Assembly: GCF_019084545.1 (NCBI RefSeq)
Contig: NZ_JAHREP010000007.1
Span: forward strand, 1-64,000
DNA from: Marinobacterium ramblicola
GTDB taxonomy: Bacteria > Pseudomonadota > Gammaproteobacteria > Pseudomonadales > Balneatricaceae
Direction: 5' to 3'
Length of the DNA: 64,000 nucleotides
The notes under the pieces are model-generated. The model worked only from the letters and a program-made list of their open reading frames with translations, did not search any database and was not told the origin of the DNA. A program made the position numbers and the translations under genes. The first letter of the stretch is position 1, and every line of letters begins with the position of its first letter. Below, in pieces: positions 21,221 through 31,138 of this stretch.

Positions 21221-22267
21221 GTGCGAATCCTGTATGGCGTTCAGGGTACAGGTAACGGCCATATAACCCGTGCCCGGGTGATGTCCAGGGCGCTGGAACT
21301 TGCCGGTGTCGAGGTGGATTACCTGTTCAGCGGCCGGGCGCCGGACCGGTTCTTCAATATGGAGCCGTTCGGCGACTACCGGGTGCGCCGTGGGCTGACC
21401 TTCTACACCGACGCCGGCAAGGTACAGTTGGGACGGACGCTGTTCGGCAACAGTTTGATTCAGCTCTGGCGCGACGCCAGGGCGCTGGATCTGAGCGACT
21501 ACGATCTGGTGCTGTCCGATTTCGAACCGGTTACGGCCTGGGCCGCCAAGCTGAAACGGGCGCCCAGCGTCGGCATCGCCCACCAGTATGCCTTCTGCTA
21601 CCCGGTACCCGGTTCGGCCTCGGCACCCTGGTTGAAACCGGCGCTGGGTCTGATGGCACCGGTTGAGCAGGCGATCGGAGTGCATTGGCACCACTTCGAC
21701 GCGCCGATCTTGCCGCCGTTGATCGAGCCACCCTGCTATCCGCTGACCCGGACGGCGGGGGAGATACTGGTCTACCTGCCGTTCGAGGATCTGGAAGCGA
21801 TTCGCTGTGTTCTGCTCGGCTTTCCAGATCATCGTTTCCTGATCTACACCGGCGTCGAAACGCAACGGATTGAACAGAATCTGGTAATCAAACCCTTCTC
21901 CCGTGACGGCTTTCAGCGCGATCTGGCCGGCTGTGATGGCGTCATTGCCAATGCCGGTTTCGGCTTGTGCAGCGAAGCGATCCAAGCCGGTAAGAAATTG
22001 TTGGTTAAGCCCCTGGCCAACCAGGTCGAGCAGTCTGCCAACGCGACCGCCCTGAACGCGCTGGGGCGCGCTGCGATCATGTCCCGACTCGACGTTGACG
22101 CAATAGCCGATTGGCTCGGCCGGACCAACCCTGAGCCTCTACCCTGGCCCGATACTGCGTCGGCGCTGGTGGAGTGGTTACTCGCCGGTCGCCGCGAATC
22201 ACTGGAGTCGCTGTCGCAACGGGTGTGGGCGGGCCGACTGCCGGCACTTGAGCGCTCGGCATCCTAA
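21221..22267 (+). CDS. Glycosyltransferase of the MJ1255/VC2487 type
   Basis: A 348-residue GT-B-like protein starting with GTG immediately after the PAP2 stop. The N-terminal glycine-rich loop GVQGTGNGHITRAR and the C-terminal nucleotide-sugar pocket GVIANAGFGLCSEAI followed by KPLANQVEQ resemble MurG-like and MJ1255-like glycosyltransferases. The donor and acceptor are unknown. Pairing with a PAP2 phosphatase suggests a role with a lipid-linked sugar, but this is inference from context. Confidence 0.82.
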   Translation: MRILYGVQGTGNGHITRARVMSRALELAGVEVDYLFSGRAPDRFFNMEPFGDYRVRRGLTFYTDAGKVQLGRTLFGNSLIQLWRDARALDLSDYDLVLSDFEPVTAWAAKLKRAPSVGIAHQYAFCYPVPGSASAPWLKPALGLMAPVEQAIGVHWHHFDAPILPPLIEPPCYPLTRTAGEILVYLPFEDLEAIRCVLLGFPDHRFLIYTGVETQRIEQNLVIKPFSRDGFQRDLAGCDGVIANAGFGLCSEAIQAGKKLLVKPLANQVEQSANATALNALGRAAIMSRLDVDAIADWLGRTNPEPLPWPDTASALVEWLLAGRRESLESLSQRVWAGRLPALERSAS

Positions 22268-22451
22268 CCTCCCGCTCTTCCCGACAAGCTTCGGACTCCG
22301 CCACTGTCGGTCATGGCGGGGGCTGAAATCGTCCCTATCGCTCATCTCTGGCGATTTTGGCCTGTTAATCTCAAATTGATTGAGGCGAAAGGTTTCGAGG
22401 CAGGGCTAAACAAGGGGGATTCAGGGATGAAACAGGGGGCTGTAAAAAGAC

Positions 22452-22486
22452 AAAGGGGTGTATGTTCCGTCATACACCCCTTTCTT
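22452..22486 (+). terminator. Strong hairpin terminator
   Basis: AAAGGGGTGTATG and CATACACCCCTTT form a perfect 13-bp stem around a TTCCGT loop, followed by a T-rich tail. It lies about 185 bp after the glycosyltransferase stop, with no gene between, and insulates hemB from upstream transcription. Confidence 0.85.
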
Positions 22487-22781
22487 GGCGTCCTTATGTC
22501 CATGCATCGCCACGCTCCATGCGTGCGTCCTGCTGTCCGTTGATGCGGTTTACGCGCCATCCGGGCATTCAGTCCCTGAACAGGAGATCCTGAAACCTAT
22601 TATGACCGCACCTGCAAAAAAGGATATAGGAATTTTTCCTAGTTTTTGCCGATCTACTTTCGGAAATTTCATGATCGATATCGATAAACGCGCCAGAGGC
22701 AACGTATCAGGGCTGATGAGGCGGACGGGCGAATACGCTAGAATTTCGTCAGAGACCAACAAGACCTTGTATTCCTACCTG
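22487..22781. other. Intergenic region between terminator and Pho box
   Basis: About 295 bp with no credible gene. It is more AT-rich than its surroundings and contains the small AT-rich inverted repeat TAGGAA-TTT-TTCCTA near 22630, followed by five T residues. It may hold a second, phosphate-independent hemB promoter; I could not place one confidently. Confidence 0.45.
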
Positions 22782-22815
22782 CTGTCATGCAAGTGTCATC
22801 ATACTGTCGTCAAAT
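22782..22815 (+). promoter_or_regulatory. Tandem Pho box and promoter of hemB-ppk
   Basis: Three direct repeats at 11-bp spacing are seen: CTGTCAT (22782-22788), GTGTCAT (22793-22799) and CTGTCGT (22804-22810), each separated by four bases. The PhoB consensus is CTGTCAT repeated every 11 bp. TCAAAT at 22810-22815 lies ten bases after the first two repeats, the same geometry as the -10 element of E. coli phoA. A transcript would start near 22822 and the hemB ribosome binding site AAGGA follows at about 22830. PhoB control is inferred from sequence only. Confidence 0.75.
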
Positions 22816-22838
22816 GCGAATCCAGAATTAAGGAATAG

Positions 22839-23852
<1,014 letters not shown>

Positions 23853-23870
23853 TCTATTACTGGCAGGAAG

Positions 23871-26063
23871 ATGATGGATCTGAATACGGGAGTCGGAGAG
23901 ATGAGTGAGAGCGCCGAGCTGGACCAGGCGTGCGAAGCGACGGTCGCGTTGCGCGACAGTCGTGAAAGCCTGCCCACGATCGATCCGATCGAAGCCCCTC
24001 CGGTGGATCTCAAGGCACCCGAACTCTATATCAACCGTGAGCTGAGCCATCTGCAGTTCAACGTGCGCGTGCTGGAGCAGGCGCTGGACGAAAAGCAGCC
24101 GCTGCTGGAGCGGCTGATGTTCCTGCTGATCTTCTCCAGCAACCTGGACGAGTTCTTCGAGATCCGCGTGGCCGAGCAGATGCGCCAGCTCAAGTACGGT
24201 CGTGAAGCGGTGGGACCCGATGCCATGCATCCGCAGAAGGTGCTGGAGAAGATCCGCGAGATCTGCGAGATCAACATCGAGCGCCAGTACCGCATCCTCA
24301 ACGAGATCATGCTGCCGGCGCTGGAGCGGGAGGGGATCCATTTCCACCGCCGCGGCACCTGGACCCCGGAGCAGCGGGCCTGGGTCGAGGAGTACTTTAA
24401 TGAGAAAGTGGTGCCGGTGATCAGTCCGATCGGCCTCGATCCGTCGCACCCCTTCCCGCGCCTGGTCAACAAGAGCCTGAACTTTATCGTCGAGCTCGAC
24501 GGTAAGGATGCGTTCGGCCGTGAAACCGGTATGGCGATCATTCCGGCGCCGCGCTCGCTGCCGCGGTTGATCCGGCTGCCGGATGAGCTGTGCGATGGCG
24601 GTGACAACCTGATCTTCCTGTCATCGATCATCCACGAGTTCGCCGACACCCTGTTCCCGGGCATGACAGTAGACGGCTGCTACCAGTTCCGTATTACCCG
24701 CAACGCCGACCTGTCGTTCGATTTCGAGGAGATCGAAGACCTGGCGCGTACGCTGCGTGGTGAGCTGCACTCGCGCAAGTTCGGCGATGCCGTACGGCTG
24801 GAGGTGGACAATAGGACGCCGGAGCACTTGATCGCCTTCCTGCAGGAGGAGTTCAAGCTGCCGGCCGCGCACCTGTACCGGGTCGACGGGCCGGTCAACC
24901 TGACCCGGCTGATGGCGGTACGCGATCTGGTCGAGCGCAAGGAGCTGCGCTGGGATCCGTTCACGCCGGGACTGCCCAACAAGCTGAAAAGCTCCGATGA
25001 TGTCTTCTCTGCGCTGAAGCGAGGCGATCAGCTGCTGCTGCACCCCTTCCAGTCGTTCACCCCGGTGATCGATCTGCTGCGCCAGGCCGCCAAGGACCCG
25101 GAGGTGATCGCGATCAAGCAGACGCTGTATCGCACCGGGGTGAAGTCGGATATCGTCAACGCCCTGGTCGAGGCGGCACGCGCCGGCAAGGAGGTGACCG
25201 TGGTGATCGAGCTGCGCGCCCGCTTCGACGAGGAGAGCAACTTGCAGCTGGCCAGCCGCCTGCAGGAAGCCGGCTGCCTGGTGGTCTATGGTGTGGTCGG
25301 TTACAAGACCCACGCCAAGATGATGCTGGTGGTGCGCCGCGAGGGGAACAAGCTGGCGCGCTACTGCCACCTGGGTACCGGTAACTACCATTCCGGCACC
25401 GCGCGCCTGTATACCGACTACAGCTACATGACTGCCGACGAGCAGGTGGGCGAGGATGTGCACAAGATCTTCCAGCAGCTTACCGGCATGGGCAAGATCC
25501 AGAAGCTGCAGAAGCTCTACAATGCGCCGTTCACCCTGCACGCCAAGATGATCGAGCTGATCCATAACGAGATCCGTAACGTCAAGGCGGGCAACGAAGG
25601 GCATATCATCATCAAGGTCAACGGTCTGACCGATCCGAAGCTGATCCGTACGCTGTATGAAGCGTCCCAGGCCGGGGTTCAGATTGATCTGATCATCCGC
25701 GGCATGTGCCGCCTGCGACCGGGGCTGGAGGGGATCTCGGAGAATATCCGGGTACGCTCGATCATCGGCCGCTTCCTTGAACATACCCGGGTCTACTGGT
25801 TCGCCAACGCCGGCAAGCCGACGGTGATCTGCTCCAGTGCCGACTGGATGGAGCGCAACATGCTCAACCGCGTCGAGACCGGCTTCGAGCTGTACGGCAA
25901 GCATGCCGCCCGTATCCGCAGCGAACTGGAGTACTACCTGCGCGACAACTGCCAAAGCTGGGAGCTGCACTCAGACGGCAGCTATACCCAGAACCAGCCC
26001 GCCGAGGGTGAGGAGCGGTTCAGCGCGCAGCAGACGCTGCTCAACGAGTTGGCTAACAGCTAG
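23871..26063 (+). CDS. ppk: Polyphosphate kinase 1
   Basis: A 730-residue PPK1 that polymerises the gamma phosphate of ATP into polyphosphate. The N, H, C1 and C2 domains are all present: [12 protein letters not shown] (about residues 51-62), [15 protein letters not shown], the autophosphorylated His in [11 protein letters not shown] (about 481) and the second conserved His in [10 protein letters not shown]. The N-terminus is about 30 residues longer than usual; an internal ATG at 23901 with upstream GGAG is an alternative start. It forms an operon with hemB behind a Pho box. No ppx gene is adjacent. Its end overlaps the convergent SDR gene by 4 bp. Confidence 0.97.
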   Translation: MMDLNTGVGEMSESAELDQACEATVALRDSRESLPTIDPIEAPPVDLKAPELYINRELSHLQFNVRVLEQALDEKQPLLERLMFLLIFSSNLDEFFEIRVAEQMRQLKYGREAVGPDAMHPQKVLEKIREICEINIERQYRILNEIMLPALEREGIHFHRRGTWTPEQRAWVEEYFNEKVVPVISPIGLDPSHPFPRLVNKSLNFIVELDGKDAFGRETGMAIIPAPRSLPRLIRLPDELCDGGDNLIFLSSIIHEFADTLFPGMTVDGCYQFRITRNADLSFDFEEIEDLARTLRGELHSRKFGDAVRLEVDNRTPEHLIAFLQEEFKLPAAHLYRVDGPVNLTRLMAVRDLVERKELRWDPFTPGLPNKLKSSDDVFSALKRGDQLLLHPFQSFTPVIDLLRQAAKDPEVIAIKQTLYRTGVKSDIVNALVEAARAGKEVTVVIELRARFDEESNLQLASRLQEAGCLVVYGVVGYKTHAKMMLVVRREGNKLARYCHLGTGNYHSGTARLYTDYSYMTADEQVGEDVHKIFQQLTGMGKIQKLQKLYNAPFTLHAKMIELIHNEIRNVKAGNEGHIIIKVNGLTDPKLIRTLYEASQAGVQIDLIIRGMCRLRPGLEGISENIRVRSIIGRFLEHTRVYWFANAGKPTVICSSADWMERNMLNRVETGFELYGKHAARIRSELEYYLRDNCQSWELHSDGSYTQNQPAEGEERFSAQQTLLNELANS

Positions 26064-26896
26064 CTTGGGTTAAGCTCCGTAGCGTAACCGCTTCTGAAAT
26101 CGGGGTGGATGAAGCGGTAACCGCTGGCCTTGAGGCGGGCATTGCTGCAGCGTTTGCTGCCGCCCCTGCGCACCGCCTGTTGCTCTTTGATCGCACTGCC
26201 GGTCTGTTGTGCCAGCCATGCCATCACCTCGCTGATTGGCGTCGGTGCATCGTCGCTGGCCAGATAAAGCGACGCCACACGCTCTCCCGAACGGTCAAGT
26301 CGAGTCAGGTGGGCTAATATACCTGCACAATCATCCCGATGAATTCGATTGCTATAGTGTATGGGGGTGTTGGGTGCGACGATGCCGCTGCGCACCTGAT
26401 TGAGCAGGTGCTCGCGTCCCGGGCCGTAGATGCCGGAGAAACGCACCACCGTGGCCGGACAGTCGGCCTGTAGCGCCAGTCGCTCGCTCTCCAGCAGGAT
26501 ACGGCCGGTTTCGTTGTCCGGTTCGGTGGGGCTGAACTCATCCACCCATTGATGGTCATCCTGGTTGTATACACCGGTCGAGCTGACCAGAAACAACCGC
26601 CGGGGTGGAACGGGCAGGGCGGCCAGTACCCGACGCAGGCCATCGACGTAAACGGCACGGTAGATCGCCGGGTCCCGGCTCTTGGCGGCGGCGCAGTAGA
26701 CCAGGTAATCGCAGGCGGGCAGCGGCGGCACGCCGTCGGCGCGGGCCAGGTCGGCCGCGATTGGCTGGATGGGTGCGGGGAGCTGGTTTATAGTACGCCG
26801 CAAACCAAGGACTTCGGCGCCCTCTGTGCCGAGCCTGAGGCCTAGAGCGGTACCGACATCTCCGCAGCCGGCAATCAGAATCCGAGTTGTGTGCAT
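26060..26896 (-). CDS. NAD-dependent epimerase/dehydratase-like SDR protein (YeeZ-like)
   Basis: A 278-residue protein with an N-terminal nucleotide-binding loop [14 protein letters not shown] (about residues 6-19), [13 protein letters not shown] (Ser/Tyr region) and [10 protein letters not shown], which place it among atypical extended SDR proteins such as E. coli YeeZ. The typical YxxxK pair is not obvious, so catalysis is doubtful; the substrate is unknown. It is divergent from oxyR with only 47 bp between the two genes. Confidence 0.82.
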   Translation of the reverse strand: MHTTRILIAGCGDVGTALGLRLGTEGAEVLGLRRTINQLPAPIQPIAADLARADGVPPLPACDYLVYCAAAKSRDPAIYRAVYVDGLRRVLAALPVPPRRLFLVSSTGVYNQDDHQWVDEFSPTEPDNETGRILLESERLALQADCPATVVRFSGIYGPGREHLLNQVRSGIVAPNTPIHYSNRIHRDDCAGILAHLTRLDRSGERVASLYLASDDAPTPISEVMAWLAQQTGSAIKEQQAVRRGGSKRCSNARLKASGYRFIHPDFRSGYATELNPS

Positions 26897-26943
26897 CCGG
26901 GTCTCCGTGCATTCAATCGGCGCATCTTACCAGAGGATTATGC

Positions 26944-27861
26944 ATGACGCTGACAGAGCTTCGCTACATCGTCACCCTGGCCCAGGAGCAGCATTTCGGT
27001 CATGCCGCCGAGCGCTGCTACGTCAGCCAGCCGACACTCTCGATCGCGGTGAAGAAGCTTGAGGAGGAGCTCGGAGTCGCCCTGTTCGAGCGCAGCAAAA
27101 ACGCGGTTCGGGTGACCCCTGTGGGGGAGAAGGTGGTGCGCCAGGCACAGATGGTGCTGGAGCAGGCCGAGGCGATCCGCGAGATGGCCAAGGAGGGCAA
27201 GGATCAACTGGCCTCGCCGCTACGCGTCGGCGCCATCTATACCATCGGCCCCTACCTGTTTCCCCGCCTGATTCCGCAGATGCAGACGCTGGCGCCGCAG
27301 ATGCCGCTCTATATCGAAGAGAACTTCACCGAAGTGTTGCGCGGCAAGATCCGCAACGGCGAGCTCGATGCGGTGATCCTGGCGCTGCCGTTCCACGAGC
27401 CCGATGTCCTCACCCGAGCACTCTACGACGAGCCGTTCATGATGGTGCTGCCCAAGGATCATGCGCTGGCGAAGGAGAGCGAGATCGATGCCAACCGGAT
27501 CAACGAGGAGCGCATGCTGTTGCTCGGCGAGGGGCACTGCTTCCGTGACCAGGTGCTCGAGGCCTGTCCGACACTGAACCAGTCCTTCCATGACCAGCAC
27601 ACCATCACCGAGGGCAGTTCACTGGAGACGATCCGCATGATGGTGGCCTCGGGGTTGGGCACCAGCGTGTTGCCGATCTCGGCGATCGAGGGGCATCCGT
27701 CTCGCAACCTGGTCGCCACCCGGCCGTTCAAGGCGCCGCAACCGACCCGCACCGTGGCGCTGGCCTGGCGCGCCAGTTTCCCCAGACCGCAGGCGATCGA
27801 AGCCCTGATGCAGGCGATTCTGGCCTGCCATCAGCAAGAACCGGTGCTGGATATCGCCTGA
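26944..27861 (+). CDS. oxyR: Hydrogen peroxide sensor OxyR
   Basis: A 305-residue LysR-type activator. The N-terminal winged helix-turn-helix reads TELRYIVTLAQEQHFGHAAE and PTLSIAVKKLEEELG. The redox pair falls at Cys199 (GEGHCFRDQ) and Cys208 (LEACPTL), the same numbering as in E. coli OxyR, with the intervening FRDQ conserved. Peroxide converts these to a disulfide and switches the protein to activate antioxidant genes. The ATG at 26944 is chosen because the upstream part of the frame is outside the family. The recG start overlaps its stop (TGATG), as in Pseudomonas. Confidence 0.96.
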   Translation: MTLTELRYIVTLAQEQHFGHAAERCYVSQPTLSIAVKKLEEELGVALFERSKNAVRVTPVGEKVVRQAQMVLEQAEAIREMAKEGKDQLASPLRVGAIYTIGPYLFPRLIPQMQTLAPQMPLYIEENFTEVLRGKIRNGELDAVILALPFHEPDVLTRALYDEPFMMVLPKDHALAKESEIDANRINEERMLLLGEGHCFRDQVLEACPTLNQSFHDQHTITEGSSLETIRMMVASGLGTSVLPISAIEGHPSRNLVATRPFKAPQPTRTVALAWRASFPRPQAIEALMQAILACHQQEPVLDIA

Positions 27862-29987
27862 TGCTTCCGGTGGATGGCGCAGCGGTGACCAACATGCCAC
27901 CGGGCGGCAGCTCGCTGGGCACCGGCCTGCGGCCGGTCACCGATCTGAAAGGGGTTGGCACGGCGCTGGCGCTGACACTGCAGAGGTTGGGTATCGACAG
28001 TATCCAGGATCTGCTGTTTCACCTGCCGCTGCGCTACCAGGATCGAACCCGGATCCTGCCGATCGGCTCGCTCAGACCCGGTGATGAAGGGGTGATCGAA
28101 GGCACCATCGCCGCCAGCGATATCGTCATGGGTCGACGTCGTGCGCTGCTGTGCCGGTTGCAGGACGGTACCGGCACGCTCAGTCTCAGATTTTTTCACT
28201 TCAGTGCGAGCCAGAAAAACAGCCTGGCGGCCGGTGTCCGCGTGCGCTGCTTCGGTGAAGTCCGGCCGGGGCCGGCGGGGTTGGAGATCGTACACCCCGA
28301 GTACAAGGTCATCGCTGCCGACGGCACCGTTGCTGTCGAGGCCTGTCTGACCCCGGTCTACCCGCTGACCGAGGGGCTGACCCAAAGCCGTATTCGCAGT
28401 CTGGCTCTGCAGGCGCTCGGCTGGCTCGACAAGGGGATAGTCGAGGATCTGATTCCCGAAACATTGCGGCAGCAATGGAAGTTGCCGGAGCTGCGGCAGT
28501 CGATCCGCTACCTGCATCAACCGCCGGTGGATGCCGATCAGCAGGGGTTGCTGGCCGGCACCCATCCGGCACAGCGGCGGTTGGCGTTCGAGGAGCTGCT
28601 GGCGCACCATCTGTCTCTGCTGCAGATCCGCCACCGAGTGCGTGAGCAGGGGGCGCCAAAGTTGAAAGCGACCGGCAGGTTCAGCGTTCCGTTTATCGAA
28701 CAGCTGCCGTTCGCGCTGACTCAGGCCCAGCTGCGCGTCGCCCGTGAAGTGGCACGCGACCTAAACATGCCAGTGCCAATGTTAAGGTTGGTGCAGGGGG
28801 ATGTGGGCTCGGGGAAAACGGTGGTGGCGGCATTGGCCGCGCTGCAGGCACTGGAGAATGGGGCCCAGGCCGCGGTGATGGCGCCCACGGAGATTCTTGC
28901 CGAGCAGCACTTCAACAACTTCAGCCAGTGGCTTGAACCGCTCGGTATCACCGTCGCCTGGTTGGCCGGCAAGGTCAAGGGCAAGCAGCGGGCACGCGAG
29001 CTGGAGCGGATCGCCAGCGGCGAGGCGCAACTGGTGGTGGGTACTCACGCCCTGTTCCAGGAGGAGGTGCGTTTTGCCAACCTGGCGCTGGTGGTGGTCG
29101 ACGAACAGCATCGCTTCGGCGTGCACCAGCGGCTGAGCCTTCGGGAGAAGGGACGCAATCGCGAGCAGACGCCGCACCAGCTGATTATGACCGCGACACC
29201 GATCCCGCGCACGCTGACCATGAGTGCCTACGCCGATCTCGACTGCTCGATCATCGATGAACTGCCGCCGGGGCGCACCCCGATCAATACCGTGGTCATC
29301 GCCGATAACCGCCGGGATCAGGTGGTCGAGCGGGTACGCAATGCCTGTCGCGAGGGGCGCCAGGCGTACTGGGTCTGCACCCTGATCGAGGAGTCCGAAG
29401 CCCTGCAGTGCCAAGCCGCCGAGGTCACCGCCGAGGCGCTGCGCGAAGCCCTGCCGGAGCTACGTATCGGCCTGGTCCATGGTCGGCTGAAAGCGGTGGA
29501 GAAGGTGCAGATCATGGCCCGCTTCAAGGCCGCCGAGCTGGATCTGCTGGTGGCGACCACGGTGATCGAGGTCGGTGTCGACGTGCCTAATGCCAGTCTG
29601 ATGATCATCGAGAACCCCGAACGTCTGGGACTGGCCCAGCTGCATCAGCTGCGCGGGCGGGTCGGACGCGGCTCGGTCGAGAGTTTCTGCGTGTTGATGT
29701 ACCATGCACCGCTTTCCCAGCAGGGGCGCGAGCGGCTGGCGGTGATGCGGGAGAGTACCGATGGCTTCCGTATCGCCGAGAAGGATCTGGAGCTGCGCGG
29801 CCCCGGCGAGGTGCTGGGCACCCGGCAGACCGGCATGATGCAGTTTCGCATGGCGGATCTGCAGCGCGACGCCGACCTGCTGCCCAGGGTCAAACGTGCC
29901 GCCGCCGATATCGAGCAGCGTCCGCTGCTGTCCCAGGCGCTGATCCGGCGCTGGTTAGGGCTGGGTGCCGACTACGCCCACGTCTAA
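27861..29987 (+). CDS. recG: ATP-dependent DNA helicase RecG
   Basis: A 708-residue superfamily 2 helicase that remodels stalled forks and Holliday junctions. An N-terminal wedge/OB-fold domain (about residues 25-250, with DLLFHLPLRYQDRT) precedes helicase motifs: Walker A GDVGSGKT, motif Ia APTEILAEQH, the RecG-type box VVVDEQHRFGV, TATPIPRTL, and motif VI QLRGRVGRG. The C-terminal LKAVEKVQIM and LELRGPGEVLGTRQTG regions are typical. Translation is coupled to oxyR. Confidence 0.97.
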   Translation: MLPVDGAAVTNMPPGGSSLGTGLRPVTDLKGVGTALALTLQRLGIDSIQDLLFHLPLRYQDRTRILPIGSLRPGDEGVIEGTIAASDIVMGRRRALLCRLQDGTGTLSLRFFHFSASQKNSLAAGVRVRCFGEVRPGPAGLEIVHPEYKVIAADGTVAVEACLTPVYPLTEGLTQSRIRSLALQALGWLDKGIVEDLIPETLRQQWKLPELRQSIRYLHQPPVDADQQGLLAGTHPAQRRLAFEELLAHHLSLLQIRHRVREQGAPKLKATGRFSVPFIEQLPFALTQAQLRVAREVARDLNMPVPMLRLVQGDVGSGKTVVAALAALQALENGAQAAVMAPTEILAEQHFNNFSQWLEPLGITVAWLAGKVKGKQRARELERIASGEAQLVVGTHALFQEEVRFANLALVVVDEQHRFGVHQRLSLREKGRNREQTPHQLIMTATPIPRTLTMSAYADLDCSIIDELPPGRTPINTVVIADNRRDQVVERVRNACREGRQAYWVCTLIEESEALQCQAAEVTAEALREALPELRIGLVHGRLKAVEKVQIMARFKAAELDLLVATTVIEVGVDVPNASLMIIENPERLGLAQLHQLRGRVGRGSVESFCVLMYHAPLSQQGRERLAVMRESTDGFRIAEKDLELRGPGEVLGTRQTGMMQFRMADLQRDADLLPRVKRAAADIEQRPLLSQALIRRWLGLGADYAHV

Positions 29988-30071
29988 ACTCTACTCATGC
30001 GGCACGATACTGCGTTGTAGCCTTGCCTCGTACTCGCCTGAGCGAATTTAACGGTAAAAATCAGGTAACCC

Positions 30072-30587
30072 ATGCTGCCTACAGCCGAACAACTTGAGAT
30101 GATCGAGCGTCAGCTCGGACGCAAACCGCGCGGTATTGCCGCCATCGCCTATGCCACCGAGCAAGGTGTACCTGTGGTACTGCAGATGCGCTCGCTGATC
30201 GACGACAAGCCCTTTCCGACCCTGTACTGGCTCTGTTCCCGAGAGCTGTACCAACGCATCGCGGAGATCGAAACCGCCGGTTGGGTCAAACAGATCGAGC
30301 AGGAGTTGGCAGACGATGCCGAGCTGAGAGCGCGTTATCTCGCTCAGCAGCAGGCCTATGTCGATCTGCGCTGGCAACTGATGGACCCGAACGATAAGTC
30401 GCGTATCGAGGAACTCGGCTTCACCGACCTGTTCCACCGCTACGGCATCGGCGGCATCGCGCAGTGGGACAAGGTGCGCTGCCTGCATATGCAGTATGCC
30501 CATCACCTGGTGGCGGAAAACCTGGTCGGTGAGCGGATGGACAGGGAGTTCAGTTTGAACGAGTGTCTAGTATCGCTAAGCAGCTGA
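30072..30587 (+). CDS. DUF501 family protein
   Basis: A 171-residue soluble protein recognised as DUF501 from RKPRGIAAIAYA near the start, PFPTLYWLCS, and the C-terminal GIGGIAQWDKVRCLHMQYAHHLVAENLVG, with the conserved CLHxxYAHHL motif. The Cys and His residues suggest a metal or catalytic site, but no function is established for this family. In other bacteria it is often near exopolyphosphatase or enolase genes; here it follows recG by 84 bp. Confidence 0.85.
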   Translation: MLPTAEQLEMIERQLGRKPRGIAAIAYATEQGVPVVLQMRSLIDDKPFPTLYWLCSRELYQRIAEIETAGWVKQIEQELADDAELRARYLAQQQAYVDLRWQLMDPNDKSRIEELGFTDLFHRYGIGGIAQWDKVRCLHMQYAHHLVAENLVGERMDREFSLNECLVSLSS

Positions 30588-30605
30588 AGTTTCTTCCGGT
30601 CGAGG

Positions 30606-30989
30606 TCACTCGCAATTGATATCGAACTGATCGAGCGCCTCGCTCAGGTAATCCGGCAACAGCGGGTGCGCGATCAGATAGCGGGCGGTATGGCTGTTCC
30701 AGCTGTCCGCTGCTTCGGCTAGAGCCGCATCCCACTCTTCCCGGTCGAAATCTCCCCGTCCCAGCCACAGCAGCGCTACCACCTCCTGCTGCTGATCCGG
30801 TTCCAGATCGTTGATGATCGACTCGAACTCCTGGAAGGTGGTGTCGCCCAGGTGGTCTGCCAATACCTGCCGGGCCCAGTCGTCGGCCGGGCTGATCGGC
30901 TTTTCCGGAATGCTCACCGCCTCTTTGGCGTGAAACTCCCGGGCCAGCTGAATCAGGCGGCACAGGGTCTCTGAATTGGTGTTCAACAT
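30606..30989 (-). CDS. DUF3775 family protein
   Basis: A 127-residue acidic protein matching the DUF3775 pattern by eye: an N-terminal helix LCRLIQLAREFHAKE, a central FQEFESIINDLEPDQQQEVVALLWLGRGDFDREEW, and the C-terminal TARYLIAHPLLPDYLSEALDQF. The family is uncharacterised. It ends 18 bp from the convergent DUF501 gene and its promoter lies in the 149 bp before the divergent ribonucleotide reductase gene. Confidence 0.85.
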   Translation of the reverse strand: MLNTNSETLCRLIQLAREFHAKEAVSIPEKPISPADDWARQVLADHLGDTTFQEFESIINDLEPDQQQEVVALLWLGRGDFDREEWDAALAEAADSWNSHTARYLIAHPLLPDYLSEALDQFDINCE

Positions 30990-31138
30990 GCTGCTGCCCT
31001 CCTTATGACCGTCGACTTAAAGTCTAGGTGTTTTGGGCTCGAATGCGCTGGCGCGGATGAGTTGCGCCGCCTGAAGGGTAGGATCTCGGTGGCGCCACTA
31101 TACTGCCGGTAACCCCTTTTTCCCGATACCGGACCGAA

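Noticed and set aside
22458-22838. 126-codon open frame upstream of hemB
   Set aside because: It runs through the terminator hairpin and the Pho box, has no family resemblance and no codon pattern like the neighbours.
24621-25970. 449-codon minus-strand frame opposite ppk
   Set aside because: Shadow of ppk; Leu/Gln/His-rich and without any domain.
31016-31138. Possible cobalamin riboswitch before nrdJ
   Set aside because: GCCAC and CTGCCGG pieces are present, but the region is too short and lacks the conserved B12-box layout.
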